A DNA stretch of 11,840 nucleotides from CAYIFA01 sp964362625 (GCA_964362625.1 CAYIFA010000027.1:1-11840); one strand, 5' to 3'; positions 1 through 6,798 are shown, counted from the stretch's first letter. Numbers and translations: made by a program. Notes: generated by a model from the letters alone, not told the origin.

Positions 1-27
1 TATATAAAAAGAGCCAACTTTTGGCTC
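1..27 (-). terminator. Intrinsic terminator-like hairpin, leftward
   Basis: A perfect 7-bp stem (11-17 with 21-27) with a three-base loop is followed on the minus strand by TTTTTATATA. It lies about 35 bases into the transcript from the promoter at 67-94, which suggests premature termination or a very short RNA. Confidence 0.6.
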
Positions 28-60
28 ATAGCCCGATTTGTAGCGGGATATGAGATCCTG
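1..60 (-). ncRNA. Short structured transcript: small RNA or attenuated leader
   Basis: From the predicted start near 60 the minus-strand transcript can form two hairpins. The first pairs 44-54 with 25-35 (eleven positions, one mismatch). The second pairs 21-27 with 11-17 and is followed by a U run (1-10), the form of an intrinsic terminator. They share bases 25-27, so they exclude each other in part, as in an attenuator. Alternatives are coding: an ATG at 63 opens a frame (MQDLISRYKSG...) to the window edge, but lies just upstream of the expected start point. Another at 29 reads MSQKLALFI with only a weak ribosome site. I do not recognise a known RNA family. A terminated small RNA, a leader for an off-window gene, and a gene start all remain possible. 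Confidence 0.45.
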
Positions 61-66
61 CATACC

Positions 67-94
67 ATTATACTCGAAAATACCGTTTTGTCAA
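67..94 (-). promoter_or_regulatory. Near-consensus sigma-70 promoter, leftward
   Basis: On the minus strand TTGACA (89-94) and TATAAT (67-72) are both perfect hexamers, separated by 16 bases. The predicted start is near position 60. No minus-strand gene to the right needs it, so it must serve the short RNA at 1-60 or a gene beyond the left edge. Confidence 0.8.
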
Positions 95-110
95 CCCTTT
101 TGTGCGTTTT

Positions 111-145
111 CGCTAGTCGATAAAAATGATAGAAATTATCTAGCG
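111..145. repeat. Inverted repeat upstream of the histidine phosphatase gene
   Basis: CGCTAG at 111-116 is repeated inverted as CTAGCG at 140-145, with GATAA (119-123) and TTATC (136-140) able to extend the pairing inside. It ends 30 bases before the start codon. It could be an operator or a leader hairpin. No clear promoter for the gene was found, so its role is open. Confidence 0.35.
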
Positions 146-175
146 GCAATTTAAAAACAAAGAAAGGCGGTTGCC

Positions 176-904
176 TTGTTAACACCAGATATTCCAGCCC
201 AAGAAATATGGTTAATTCGCCATGGTGTTTCTATCTGGAACATTGAACAAATTCACCAAGGACAGTCTCCGCGAGATCCCGGCCTAGCTCCGGAAGGGAA
301 AAACCAGGCATCGGCCATTGGCGCCAAACTCAAAAGTGAACGAATCTTGTCTATCCATGCCTCACCGTTGCCGCGCGCAATGGAAACCGCCGGAATCATA
401 AACGACAATCTTGAGAATCGAACTAATATTTTTTACGAATCCGGCCTAAAAGAGATATCGCATGGCGTGGCTGACGGGATAAGTTATCAAGCGGTATTCA
501 AAGATTATACCGATAACTGGAAAGCTTGGCTTGGCCGTGAAATGGAAAAGTCATGTTTCCCCGGCGGCGAGTCGCAAGCGCGAGCGCAAACGCGAATGAC
601 GAGGACCATGTTTTTACTGGCGTGCCACCTGTCCGGAAAAATTAAATCGCCCCAAAACTTTTATAGACAAAATTATAAAATAATTGTGGTGGCGCATGGC
701 GGAGTAAATAAATTATTTTTGGCGCATGTGCTCGGACTCCCGGTCAAAGATAATTTTGATATCCATCAAGAAAACGGCTGTATTAATATTTTACTGTGGG
801 ATGGCGAAAAGTTTCTGGTAAAAGCCGATGATCACGGCAAACCAATGATAAACTTGACTGACCATCTTAATGAGCACCGCATGAGTCCGAATATCATGAT
901 ATAA
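176..904 (+). CDS. Histidine phosphatase family protein (phosphoglycerate mutase-like)
   Basis: A 242-residue member of the histidine phosphatase superfamily. RHG at 15-17 supplies the phospho-accepting His16. Arg67 (SPLPRAMET), Glu93 (KEISHG) and His174 (VVAHGG) match the second arginine, acid/base glutamate and second histidine of the family. These enzymes remove or transfer phosphate from small molecules such as sugar phosphates or nucleoside phosphates; the sequence does not fix the substrate. The protein is soluble, with no signal peptide or membrane segment. The start is TTG at 176, chosen because AAAGG sits about eight bases upstream and the TTG at 171 is out of frame. The usual 'WEG' after Glu93 is replaced by HGVADG. 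The gene stands alone and faces the peroxiredoxin gene across a shared terminator. A phosphoglycerate mutase or alpha-ribazole phosphatase role is possible but unproven. Confidence 0.88.
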   Translation: MLTPDIPAQEIWLIRHGVSIWNIEQIHQGQSPRDPGLAPEGKNQASAIGAKLKSERILSIHASPLPRAMETAGIINDNLENRTNIFYESGLKEISHGVADGISYQAVFKDYTDNWKAWLGREMEKSCFPGGESQARAQTRMTRTMFLLACHLSGKIKSPQNFYRQNYKIIVVAHGGVNKLFLAHVLGLPVKDNFDIHQENGCINILLWDGEKFLVKADDHGKPMINLTDHLNEHRMSPNIMI

Positions 905-906
905 AC

Positions 907-943
907 AAAAGGGGCTTCCTAATCGGGAAGCCCGCAACTTTTT
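907..943. terminator. Bidirectional intrinsic terminator
   Basis: An 8-bp stem (912-919 with 926-933) is followed by a T run (939-943) on the plus strand and, read leftward, by CCCTTTTG. It lies between two convergent genes, so it can end both the histidine phosphatase and the peroxiredoxin transcripts. Confidence 0.8.
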
Positions 944-957
944 CGTAAATTACCGTT

Positions 958-1542
958 TTACTTCAACTCCTTAAAAACTTTTCCTGCTTTTTTAATGGAG
1001 GGTTCAAGGACCGCTTGCCCCTCATCCCAGTTGGCCGGACAAACCTTGCCGGGATGCTTCGCTACAAAATTAAGCGCTTTTAGTTTGCGTAAAATTTCTG
1101 CGGCACTTCTACCGATTGAATCTGAAACAATATCTGCCGCACGAAGAATCCCCGTTGGATCAATAATGAATGCCGCGCGCTGGGCCACTCCGGATTCTTC
1201 ATCGTAAATGCCGAGCCCCTTGGAAAGCCGGCCATTATGATCGGCAGCCATCGGAAACTTAACGCCTTTCAATAATTCTTCGGCCTCTAGCCAGCCTTTG
1301 TGGGTGTATACTGTGTCGGTGCTTGCCGCAACTATCTCCGCGTTATATTTCTTAAATTCGGAATAAAGCCGGTTTAAATCGGCAAGTTCAGTCGGACAAA
1401 CAAAAGTAAAATCTTTCGGGTACCAAAAAAGTATGAGCCATTTTTTGTTAAAATCTTTTAACCTAATGTGCCCGATGTCTTCTTTCTCCGGCCGATAAAT
1501 TTCAAGCGAAAAATCCGGAAACGGTTGATCGATTTTGAACAT
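958..1542 (-). CDS. Typical 2-Cys peroxiredoxin (AhpC/TSA family)
   Basis: A 194-residue thiol peroxidase that reduces hydrogen peroxide and organic peroxides in the cytoplasm. The peroxidatic cysteine is Cys49 in FTFVCPTE, with Thr46 and the conserved Arg122 (VAQRAAF) completing the active site. The resolving cysteine is Cys168 in VCPANW, so this is the typical 2-Cys, AhpC-like class in which two subunits form a disulfide. Length is usual for the family. No AhpF or dedicated thioredoxin reductase is nearby, so electrons probably come from a thioredoxin encoded elsewhere. The start ATG has only an AT-rich upstream stretch and no clear ribosome site. The gene lies 97 bases downstream of the Gmad2 gene on the same strand. 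They might share a transcript, but the spacer holds repeats that could be a terminator or operator. Confidence 0.93.
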   Translation of the reverse strand: MFKIDQPFPDFSLEIYRPEKEDIGHIRLKDFNKKWLILFWYPKDFTFVCPTELADLNRLYSEFKKYNAEIVAASTDTVYTHKGWLEAEELLKGVKFPMAADHNGRLSKGLGIYDEESGVAQRAAFIIDPTGILRAADIVSDSIGRSAAEILRKLKALNFVAKHPGKVCPANWDEGQAVLEPSIKKAGKVFKELK

Positions 1543-1556
1543 AAATTAACTTGTAG

Positions 1557-1614
1557 TTATTCTTGCTAACAAAATTATTCTAATCATTTTACGACTATGA
1601 AGTAACTAGAATAA
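1557..1614. repeat. Three TTATTCT copies upstream of the peroxiredoxin gene
   Basis: TTATTCT occurs at 1557-1563 and 1575-1581 as direct copies 18 bases apart, and inverted (AGAATAA) at 1608-1614. The outer two form an 8-bp inverted repeat (1575-1582 with 1607-1614). Read leftward that pair is followed by TTTTG, so it might instead be a weak terminator for the upstream gene. A redox-regulator operator is the other reading. Confidence 0.35.
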
Positions 1615-1639
1615 CACAACCTAAGCATACTTAAATTGA

Positions 1640-2125
1640 TTAATATTCAGTAAACCTAACTGGGACAGTTAACGAATCGTCATACTCCGGCAAGCCGGAA
1701 GGGTTGTCTTTTTGGAAAATTAAAGTGCCAGTTTTGGTTTCGGGTTTTTCAAAACGCAAGGCTGCCTCAAACGACACAAAATCTTCAGTCATCCATTCGC
1801 CTTTCGCCATTATATAAGGAGGGTCAAGCGGGATGTTTTTCCCGTTGGCATCCACGAGCTTCACCGGAAAACTCGCCTCAAAAAACCAATACCCTCGCGC
1901 TTCACCTTTTATAATTAACGGGCTTTGAACAACCTGGTTCGGCTGCGGAGTAGTCACACGAATTAGTTCTGCTTTTTCGGATGCGTTGCCGTTGACTTCG
2001 GCGACGGCTTTATCCTTAACCGCTTTCTCATACCCGATATCATAGCCAAAATAATAACCGGCTCCGGCCGCCGCAAAGACGCCAAATATAAAAAGCGTCA
2101 AGAATTTTAGACTCATTCTCATCAC
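1640..2125 (-). CDS. Gmad2 immunoglobulin-like domain protein, membrane anchored
   Basis: 161 residues with a basic N-terminus, one hydrophobic segment at about 6-26 (signal anchor, no clear cleavage site), a short linker, then an extracytoplasmic beta domain from about 55 to the end. The pattern NQVVQSPLIIKGEARG, WFFEASFPV, GEWMTEDFVSFEA and NPSGLPEYDD is that of Gmad2, an immunoglobulin-like domain first described in spore germination proteins and common as single-domain surface proteins in CPR genomes. It has no enzymatic residues; a binding or structural role outside the membrane is inferred. The listed start is GTG (2125), but ATG at 2122 or 2116 gives almost the same protein. AAAGGA lies about 14 bases upstream of the GTG, rather far. 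A promoter candidate would put the transcript start almost on the ATG (leaderless). Confidence 0.8.
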   Translation of the reverse strand: MMRMSLKFLTLFIFGVFAAAGAGYYFGYDIGYEKAVKDKAVAEVNGNASEKAELIRVTTPQPNQVVQSPLIIKGEARGYWFFEASFPVKLVDANGKNIPLDPPYIMAKGEWMTEDFVSFEAALRFEKPETKTGTLIFQKDNPSGLPEYDDSLTVPVRFTEY

Positions 2126-2129
2126 ATTT

Positions 2130-2158
2130 ATTTTACTATCCTTTCATTGACAAAACAA
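2130..2158 (-). promoter_or_regulatory. Possible promoter of the Gmad2 gene
   Basis: Minus-strand TTGTTT (2153-2158) and TAAAAT (2130-2135) are 17 bases apart. The -35 matches only at TTG. A start near 2123 would make the mRNA leaderless on ATG 2122 or nearly so on 2116. It overlaps the divergent promoter at 2147-2176. Confidence 0.3.
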
Positions 2159-2176
2159 AGATTAACGTGGTAACAT
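2147..2176 (+). promoter_or_regulatory. Promoter of the double glycosyltransferase gene
   Basis: TTGACA (2147-2152) and TAACAT (2171-2176) are 18 bases apart. The predicted start is near 2183, about 38 bases before the ATG at 2221, which has AAAGGA six bases upstream. Confidence 0.6.
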
Positions 2177-2220
2177 TTTTTTGAATTATTGCCCCTTGAA
2201 AGTAGAAGAAAGGAAACACC

Positions 2221-4407
2221 ATGAACCTGGTGTTGCCGCGAATCTCAGACGAGCAACCGCCTATTTGGATGCCCGTTGACAACGAACTGCACGCCGCCAT
2301 AGCCAGCCTTTCACTTGGTGGAGCGGAACGTATTATTCTTGACTGGTCGGCGCGAGCGCATCCGAAGTGGAAAGTCCACCTAATTGTACTACGCGACCGG
2401 AAAACCGAATGGCCGGTACCGCCATTCGTGCGAGTGACACGACTGCACGGTAAGCAAATAATAGAACAACTGCGGCAGATCGGAAAGGCAATCACGACCA
2501 GCAAAAATCCGGTGTGTCTCGCGCATCTTCTTAAGAAAGAAGAACGTGACGCGCTAGCCGAAAGTGGCGCGCATATTATTCCGGTCCTGCATAACGCTAA
2601 AGATGGTTGGCCAGAAGATATTTCGAGTCTTTGTGGTTCTCTAAATATAATCACTGTTTCCGATGCCTGCGCTAAAGATCTGGTTGATAGCGGTTGGGAA
2701 GGAAACGTATCAGTAATCCGCCACATTCCTCCACGACGCAATCTTAACCCGGGGGCTCGCCAATTTTTCAGAACAGCTTGGAATATACCGAATGACGCGG
2801 CTGTAATCGGCATGATCGGCGCAGTCAAAAATCAAAAAAATTATTCTTTCGCGCTCCGTGTTTTAAAGGCATTGCATAAAGAACGGGACGCCTATCTGGT
2901 CATTGTTGGCGGACCGGTGGCTAATCACGGCCATTCACTTTGGCAAGATCTGGTCGAAGAAATCCATCAATTGGACTTACGTCATCGGGTTTCCTTGCCC
3001 GGTTTTATTCCGAACGCGGCATGCTGTCTGCCGGCGTTCGATGCGGTAATGAACACCAGCAAATTCGAAGGTTTAAGCATCGCAACGCTCGAAGCGCTTA
3101 TGGGCGGTCTGCCGGTTGTGGCCACGCGCGTCGGCGGCCAAGGAGAAATCGGACATGAGGGGTTAGCCCTGATTTCGGAAGACGCTCCGGAAAAAGAGTG
3201 GATGCTGGCGCTTATTAAATCGCTTGGGTCAAAACCGGCAATCCCCTCCTGGGCAAACTTTCCAGCCTACCGGCTCTGGACACTCGCTCAACTCGCGTAT
3301 CCGAACGCAACCAGCCGCAAGGTTCTCTTTGTTACTGCCAATTTAAACTCGGGTGGAGCACAGCGATCGCTGGTTAATCTTGCGAAATCGCGCATCGGAT
3401 TATCGTTTGAAATTTTAGTTTGCGGCAATTCGACATCACCGGACTTCTACCGGATGCTGAAAGCGAATGGCGTCAAAGTTACGCGCGCCGGAGACATCTG
3501 GGATACGTTTTCGTTCGCCGAAACCATCGTAGCCAAAGTTTCCCAAGAAAATTTTAGGACAGTTTGTTTTTGGAATGTGGACGCCAAAATAAAATTGCTG
3601 ACGGCAAAATCTTTGGCTTTTACCGATACGGCCATCGTAGATGTAAGCCCGGGAGATAGTTTGTTCGACGAGATGTGCGAAACAAAGGAATTCCAAAAAC
3701 TCATTGCATTTTCACAAAAGGAATATTATGCACGTCTTAATCGCTTTATTCTAAAATACGCCGGCCCGCATCCTCACGAATGCGAAAGCAAAACAATGAT
3801 CATCCCTAATGGCGTACCGATCCCGTCAAGAGTAAAAACCGACTACGCCATTCATGGGGTTCCGCGAATAGTAGTGAACGGCCGAATCGCCCCTGCTAAA
3901 TTCACTCTGGAAATAATCGCGGCCATACGTTTGGTGTGGCTGAAAATCCCGGATGCCCAACTGCATTTTTTTGGAGCGGCGGAATACTTTCACGACGATT
4001 ACGCCAGAAAGGTTTTGTCGGAAACCAATACGGAATTAAATAAAAGAATATTTTTCTACGGTCCGCATTTCGAAGTCATAAAACAACTTCCGGATTTCGA
4101 TGTCTGCGTCGTACTAGGAAAAAATCAAGGATGCCCGAACGCGCTGCTGGAAGCGCTGTCAGTCGGACTGCCCGCTATTGGCAACGACGACGGCGGCACA
4201 TCGGAGCAATTAATCCACGAGAAAACCGGTTTGCTAATAAAAGAATGTAACCCGGAAGAACTAGCGCGATCACTAATTCGAGCAATAACCGATCGGGATT
4301 TAATGACGAAACTTGGGATGAACGGCTGTAACCACGTACGCCATTCATTTTCTATGCAGCAGATGTTAGAAAAATACACCAACATACTGGAAATCGTTAA
4401 TATATGA
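2221..4407 (+). CDS. Tandem two-unit GT-B glycosyltransferase (GT4-like)
   Basis: A 728-residue cytoplasmic protein made of two consecutive GT-B units. Unit one spans about 22-340: SLGGAER at 31-37 opens the acceptor half, and the donor half carries GAVKNQKN (200-207) and the E-x7-E motif Glu283/Glu291. Unit two spans about 366-728: NSGGAQR at 376-382, GRIAPAK (554-560) with the donor-binding Arg and Lys, and PNALLEAL near 639-646. In unit two the first glutamate of E-x7-E is Gln636, paired with Glu644, an altered catalytic motif. Retaining GT4-type enzymes move sugars from nucleotide donors to glycan or lipid acceptors; the sugar and acceptor cannot be read here. No membrane segment is evident. 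The gene stands alone with its own promoter and terminator. The two units are diverged, so the fusion is probably old. A bifunctional enzyme, or one catalytic plus one binding unit, are both possible. Confidence 0.88.
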   Translation: MNLVLPRISDEQPPIWMPVDNELHAAIASLSLGGAERIILDWSARAHPKWKVHLIVLRDRKTEWPVPPFVRVTRLHGKQIIEQLRQIGKAITTSKNPVCLAHLLKKEERDALAESGAHIIPVLHNAKDGWPEDISSLCGSLNIITVSDACAKDLVDSGWEGNVSVIRHIPPRRNLNPGARQFFRTAWNIPNDAAVIGMIGAVKNQKNYSFALRVLKALHKERDAYLVIVGGPVANHGHSLWQDLVEEIHQLDLRHRVSLPGFIPNAACCLPAFDAVMNTSKFEGLSIATLEALMGGLPVVATRVGGQGEIGHEGLALISEDAPEKEWMLALIKSLGSKPAIPSWANFPAYRLWTLAQLAYPNATSRKVLFVTANLNSGGAQRSLVNLAKSRIGLSFEILVCGNSTSPDFYRMLKANGVKVTRAGDIWDTFSFAETIVAKVSQENFRTVCFWNVDAKIKLLTAKSLAFTDTAIVDVSPGDSLFDEMCETKEFQKLIAFSQKEYYARLNRFILKYAGPHPHECESKTMIIPNGVPIPSRVKTDYAIHGVPRIVVNGRIAPAKFTLEIIAAIRLVWLKIPDAQLHFFGAAEYFHDDYARKVLSETNTELNKRIFFYGPHFEVIKQLPDFDVCVVLGKNQGCPNALLEALSVGLPAIGNDDGGTSEQLIHEKTGLLIKECNPEELARSLIRAITDRDLMTKLGMNGCNHVRHSFSMQQMLEKYTNILEIVNI

Positions 4408-4412
4408 AAACC

Positions 4413-4440
4413 GCACCCCGCCCAAAGGGGTGCATTTTTT
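4413..4440 (+). terminator. Intrinsic terminator of the glycosyltransferase gene
   Basis: A 7-bp stem GCACCCC (4413-4419) with GGGGTGC (4427-4433) is followed by ATTTTTT. It begins six bases after the TGA stop. Confidence 0.88.
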
Positions 4441-4467
4441 GATCTGTAATTTTTTTCGCAGAACCGT

Positions 4468-4497
4468 TTGACGCAAATACCAGCATCATGTTAGCAT
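4468..4497 (+). promoter_or_regulatory. Promoter of the TPM/PspA-like operon
   Basis: TTGACG (4468-4473) and TAGCAT (4492-4497) are 18 bases apart, with TG one base before the -10 (extended -10). The predicted start is near 4504, giving a leader of about 40 bases that ends in a strong AAAGGAGG ribosome site (4531-4538). Confidence 0.55.
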
Positions 4498-4542
4498 GAC
4501 ACCGGATATTGAAAACAAGAACATGAAAGAAAAGGAGGCGTT

Positions 4543-5979
4543 ATGCCAAAGAAGCTGCTTTTGGCGACTATTTTGTCCGTATTGTCAATAATTTTTGTGG
4601 CACCGCAGGCATTTGCCGATAAATGCAAAGATCCGATAGTTGATGAAACCAACCTGCTGGATGCCAGCGCTAAAGAACAGCTACAAAATGGCATGGCTGC
4701 CCTTACTAACTTAGGCGCAGACGTACGGGTGCTATTTCTATCCTCATATCATCGCAACGATCAAGGCGAAATGAATAAGAATCTGGCCGAGTACCGAGAT
4801 ACAATGCTTGCAAAATGTAAGTCCTGGAAAGCAGCTGATGGCGGATTTAAAAACAACCTCATTTTATTTACCGTTGTGCCGAAGAAGAAATCACACGCGG
4901 TTTATTACGGCGGTCAATGGTCTCCGCGGCTTTCATCGAACGAAGCACGATACAACAATGACATGTCGGGACGATTCCGCGACGGAGATACGGTCGGGGG
5001 CGTGTTAATCGGCATCAGCGATGTCGCTGATCTAATCAGCGTAAAACCTTCACAAGAAGGCAAGGCGGTTGTAATCAATCACCCGGCTAACTTTAGCGGA
5101 CTCTGGAAGGTATTCGGCTGGATCATTGCTCTTGGCGCGATCGGATTGCTGGCCTGGCTGGCATTCTGGATCTTCGGGCAAACCGAAAAAAGGCGCGCCG
5201 CTCAGCGTGAAGCCCAGACCGAACGCGGCCGCTGCAGCCAGGCGCTAAATGCCATTGAAGGACTGCTTGCGATTCTTAAGGCTAAGATCGCGCAAGCGTC
5301 TCTACCGAGCAACTGGGTCAGAGTTATTAATGAAAGCCTTGATCGCGCTGAGGCCAGCTACAACGAAGCTGCGGCCAGATTCAACGGGTTGAACCGAAGT
5401 TCAAATAATCCGGATACCCCCCGGCTATCGGTTACGGAATATTCGGCAATGAAAAACCGTTACGCTGGAGCTGCTACTTTATTCGCGAATGCTGAACAGC
5501 TGATTGCCCAAACCGAAGAAAATCTTCGAAGTGCCTTGCGCGGCGATGAGCCAAAGCGTAATGCCCCGACCCAAGATCCGCCGGTACCGCAAATGCCCAC
5601 TAACCCGGTTAATACCGGCGCACAAACTGTTCACGACCGACACACAAAAACGCATCATAAGGAAACAATCATCATCCGGGATTCTCCGGTAATAATTCCT
5701 ACTCCGATTGTCATTGATGATAGAGACCGAGATCGACCAATGGAAGATCGCTGGACGACCCAGCGACACAGAGATCCGGATGTTCCGGTCATTGTTGACG
5801 AGCCTTCAAAAGGCGGCGGCGAACAAAGAGACTGGGGTATTTCCGGGAAAGGAGGCGGCACAGAACATTCCTGGGGCGCTTCCGGCAGCGGCGGCGGCCG
5901 GGAACAAGCATGGGGTGGGACCGAAACAAGCTCGCAGTCAAACGAGCCAACCGAAGAAAGACCCGGAACCGGGTACTAA
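4543..5979 (+). CDS. TPM-domain membrane protein with long cytoplasmic tail
   Basis: 478 residues. A signal peptide (1-25, cleavage after AFA) leads to a TPM domain at about 30-165, recognisable from DETNLLDASAKEQLQNGM, the strand VRVLFLSS and VGGVLIGISD. TPM domains occur in envelope proteins of the YgcG type; some members have phosphatase activity, others act in membrane protein quality control. Cys28 and Cys92 are the only cysteines in this part and could form a disulfide outside the membrane. A transmembrane helix at about 187-212 is followed by a basic KRR stop, so the tail should be cytoplasmic. The tail holds a helical, coiled-coil-like stretch (214-335), a Pro-rich and His-rich linker (about 337-420), and a Gly-Trp repeat (423-459). 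The start is fixed by AAAGGAGG four bases upstream. It is followed after 24 bases by the coiled-coil gene, so the two are very likely co-transcribed. Exact function unknown. Confidence 0.85.
   Translation: MPKKLLLATILSVLSIIFVAPQAFADKCKDPIVDETNLLDASAKEQLQNGMAALTNLGADVRVLFLSSYHRNDQGEMNKNLAEYRDTMLAKCKSWKAADGGFKNNLILFTVVPKKKSHAVYYGGQWSPRLSSNEARYNNDMSGRFRDGDTVGGVLIGISDVADLISVKPSQEGKAVVINHPANFSGLWKVFGWIIALGAIGLLAWLAFWIFGQTEKRRAAQREAQTERGRCSQALNAIEGLLAILKAKIAQASLPSNWVRVINESLDRAEASYNEAAARFNGLNRSSNNPDTPRLSVTEYSAMKNRYAGAATLFANAEQLIAQTEENLRSALRGDEPKRNAPTQDPPVPQMPTNPVNTGAQTVHDRHTKTHHKETIIIRDSPVIIPTPIVIDDRDRDRPMEDRWTTQRHRDPDVPVIVDEPSKGGGEQRDWGISGKGGGTEHSWGASGSGGGREQAWGGTETSSQSNEPTEERPGTGY
5809..5919 (+). 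repeat. In-frame Gly-Trp repeat, three 13-residue units
   Basis: Residues 423-459 of the TPM protein repeat a GGG, four variable residues, then WG unit (KGGGEQRDWGISG, KGGGTEHSWGASG, SGGGREQAWGG). The tryptophans are at 431, 444 and 457, an exact 13-residue spacing. The DNA copies have diverged, so selection seems to act on the peptide. Confidence 0.8.
5961..5974. repeat. Small perfect palindrome at the end of the TPM gene
   Basis: ACCCGG, AA, CCGGGT lies within the last codons before the TAA at 5977. It has no T run, so it is not a normal terminator. It may stabilise or attenuate the transcript between the two operon genes. Confidence 0.35.
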
Positions 5980-6003
5980 ACACACGACGGGGGGAGAAAA
6001 GAA

Positions 6004-6684
6004 ATGGCAACTGCGTATCAAAAGACCCGGACCATTGTCCTTTCCAATGTTCATACCTTGCTTGACAAGGTTACTAACTGGAATGACATAGGAGCGCTTG
6101 AGCAACATGCGCGCGATCTGCAAACTGCGCGCGATACGCTTGATGATCAGGCCGCCGCGTTGCGATCAGATGTGAAGACTCTGCCGGTTGAAATCATCGG
6201 ACTTGATGCGCGACACAAAGCAGCCGATGCTAACATCACAACGTTGCTCACTGACAACGATCCCAGCAATGATTCTCAAGCCGCGGTGCTGGAAGCACAA
6301 CTAATGACCTTGGAAGATCAAATTAAAACCAAACATACCAAGCTTGATGCCGCAAAAGAAGAACTGGTCAAGTTCGATGATATGGTCGCAAAGATCGACT
6401 TGAAGCGCGCCAACGTTGATGGTCAGATCGCAGTTCTGCGCGATCTCAAGGATACGACTACCGCGAAAGAGAAGTCGGCCAAACTCCTCTCGGGCGTCGC
6501 GCTCTCCGAGATGCCGAATGTCGACAATGTGGCCGAGCGTCTAAGGCGCAGAGCGGCAGTTGCCGACAATAAATTGGACCGTGAGCTGGGGCGGGTTACC
6601 GGTTCGGTTGCCGATTCAACCCTGGATGCGACAGTGGCGGCCCGCCTGGCCGCGCGCCGCCAAGCCCTTAGCGCAAAGAAATAA
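6004..6684 (+). CDS. Coiled-coil protein, PspA/IM30-like by pattern
   Basis: 226 residues, almost entirely predicted helix, rich in Ala, Leu, Asp and Lys, with no signal peptide or membrane segment. The N-terminal SNVHTLLDKVTNWNDIGALEQHARDL resembles the start of PspA/IM30 proteins (NINALLEKAEDP... with a following long helix). The order that follows, long paired helices (about 30-155), a loop rich in small residues, a basic RLRRRAA segment and a short C-terminal helix (AARLAARRQAL), and the length near 220, also fit. PspA proteins bind and remodel the inner face of stressed membranes. I place the similarity by eye only; a generic coiled-coil protein is the alternative. GGAG-rich sequence six or so bases upstream sets the ATG. 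It is the last gene of the TPM operon and is a natural candidate to bind the cytoplasmic tail of that protein. Confidence 0.6.
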   Translation: MATAYQKTRTIVLSNVHTLLDKVTNWNDIGALEQHARDLQTARDTLDDQAAALRSDVKTLPVEIIGLDARHKAADANITTLLTDNDPSNDSQAAVLEAQLMTLEDQIKTKHTKLDAAKEELVKFDDMVAKIDLKRANVDGQIAVLRDLKDTTTAKEKSAKLLSGVALSEMPNVDNVAERLRRRAAVADNKLDRELGRVTGSVADSTLDATVAARLAARRQALSAKK

Positions 6685-6700
6685 ATAACACATAGAACAA

Positions 6701-6733
6701 AGCGGGTGACTAAGTCACCCGCTTAATTTTTTT
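6701..6733 (+). terminator. Strong intrinsic terminator of the TPM operon
   Basis: A perfect 10-bp stem (6701-6710 with 6714-6723) with loop TAA is followed by TAATTTTTTT. It starts 16 bases after the stop of the coiled-coil gene. Confidence 0.92.
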
Positions 6734-6763
6734 GCTATATCTGAATAGGATTTTTACTGGCCA

Positions 6764-6792
6764 TTGACTATTTTTTGTGCATAGCGTATACT
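6764..6792 (+). promoter_or_regulatory. Promoter of the zinc-ribbon gene
   Basis: TTGACT (6764-6769) and TATACT (6787-6792) are 17 bases apart, eleven of twelve expected contacts nearly matching consensus. The predicted start near 6799 leaves a leader of about 90 bases. Confidence 0.82.
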
Positions 6793-6798
6793 GGTTCA

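Noticed and set aside
31..66. tRNA or known riboswitch at the left edge
   Set aside because: No cloverleaf, T-loop or CCA end on either strand, and the motifs of the riboswitch classes I considered (preQ1, guanidine-II) are not there.
2136..2828. 230-codon minus-strand open frame
   Set aside because: It lies opposite the N-terminal part of the glycosyltransferase, has Arg/Ser-rich composition typical of an antisense frame, and matches no family.
4405..4407. UGA read as glycine or tryptophan
   Set aside because: The TGA falls at the natural end of the glycosyltransferase domain and is followed six bases later by a strong terminator, so it is a real stop.
5708..6091. 127-codon plus-strand frame overlapping the TPM and coiled-coil genes
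   Set aside because: It is a shifted frame across two well-supported genes, with low-complexity composition and no ribosome site.
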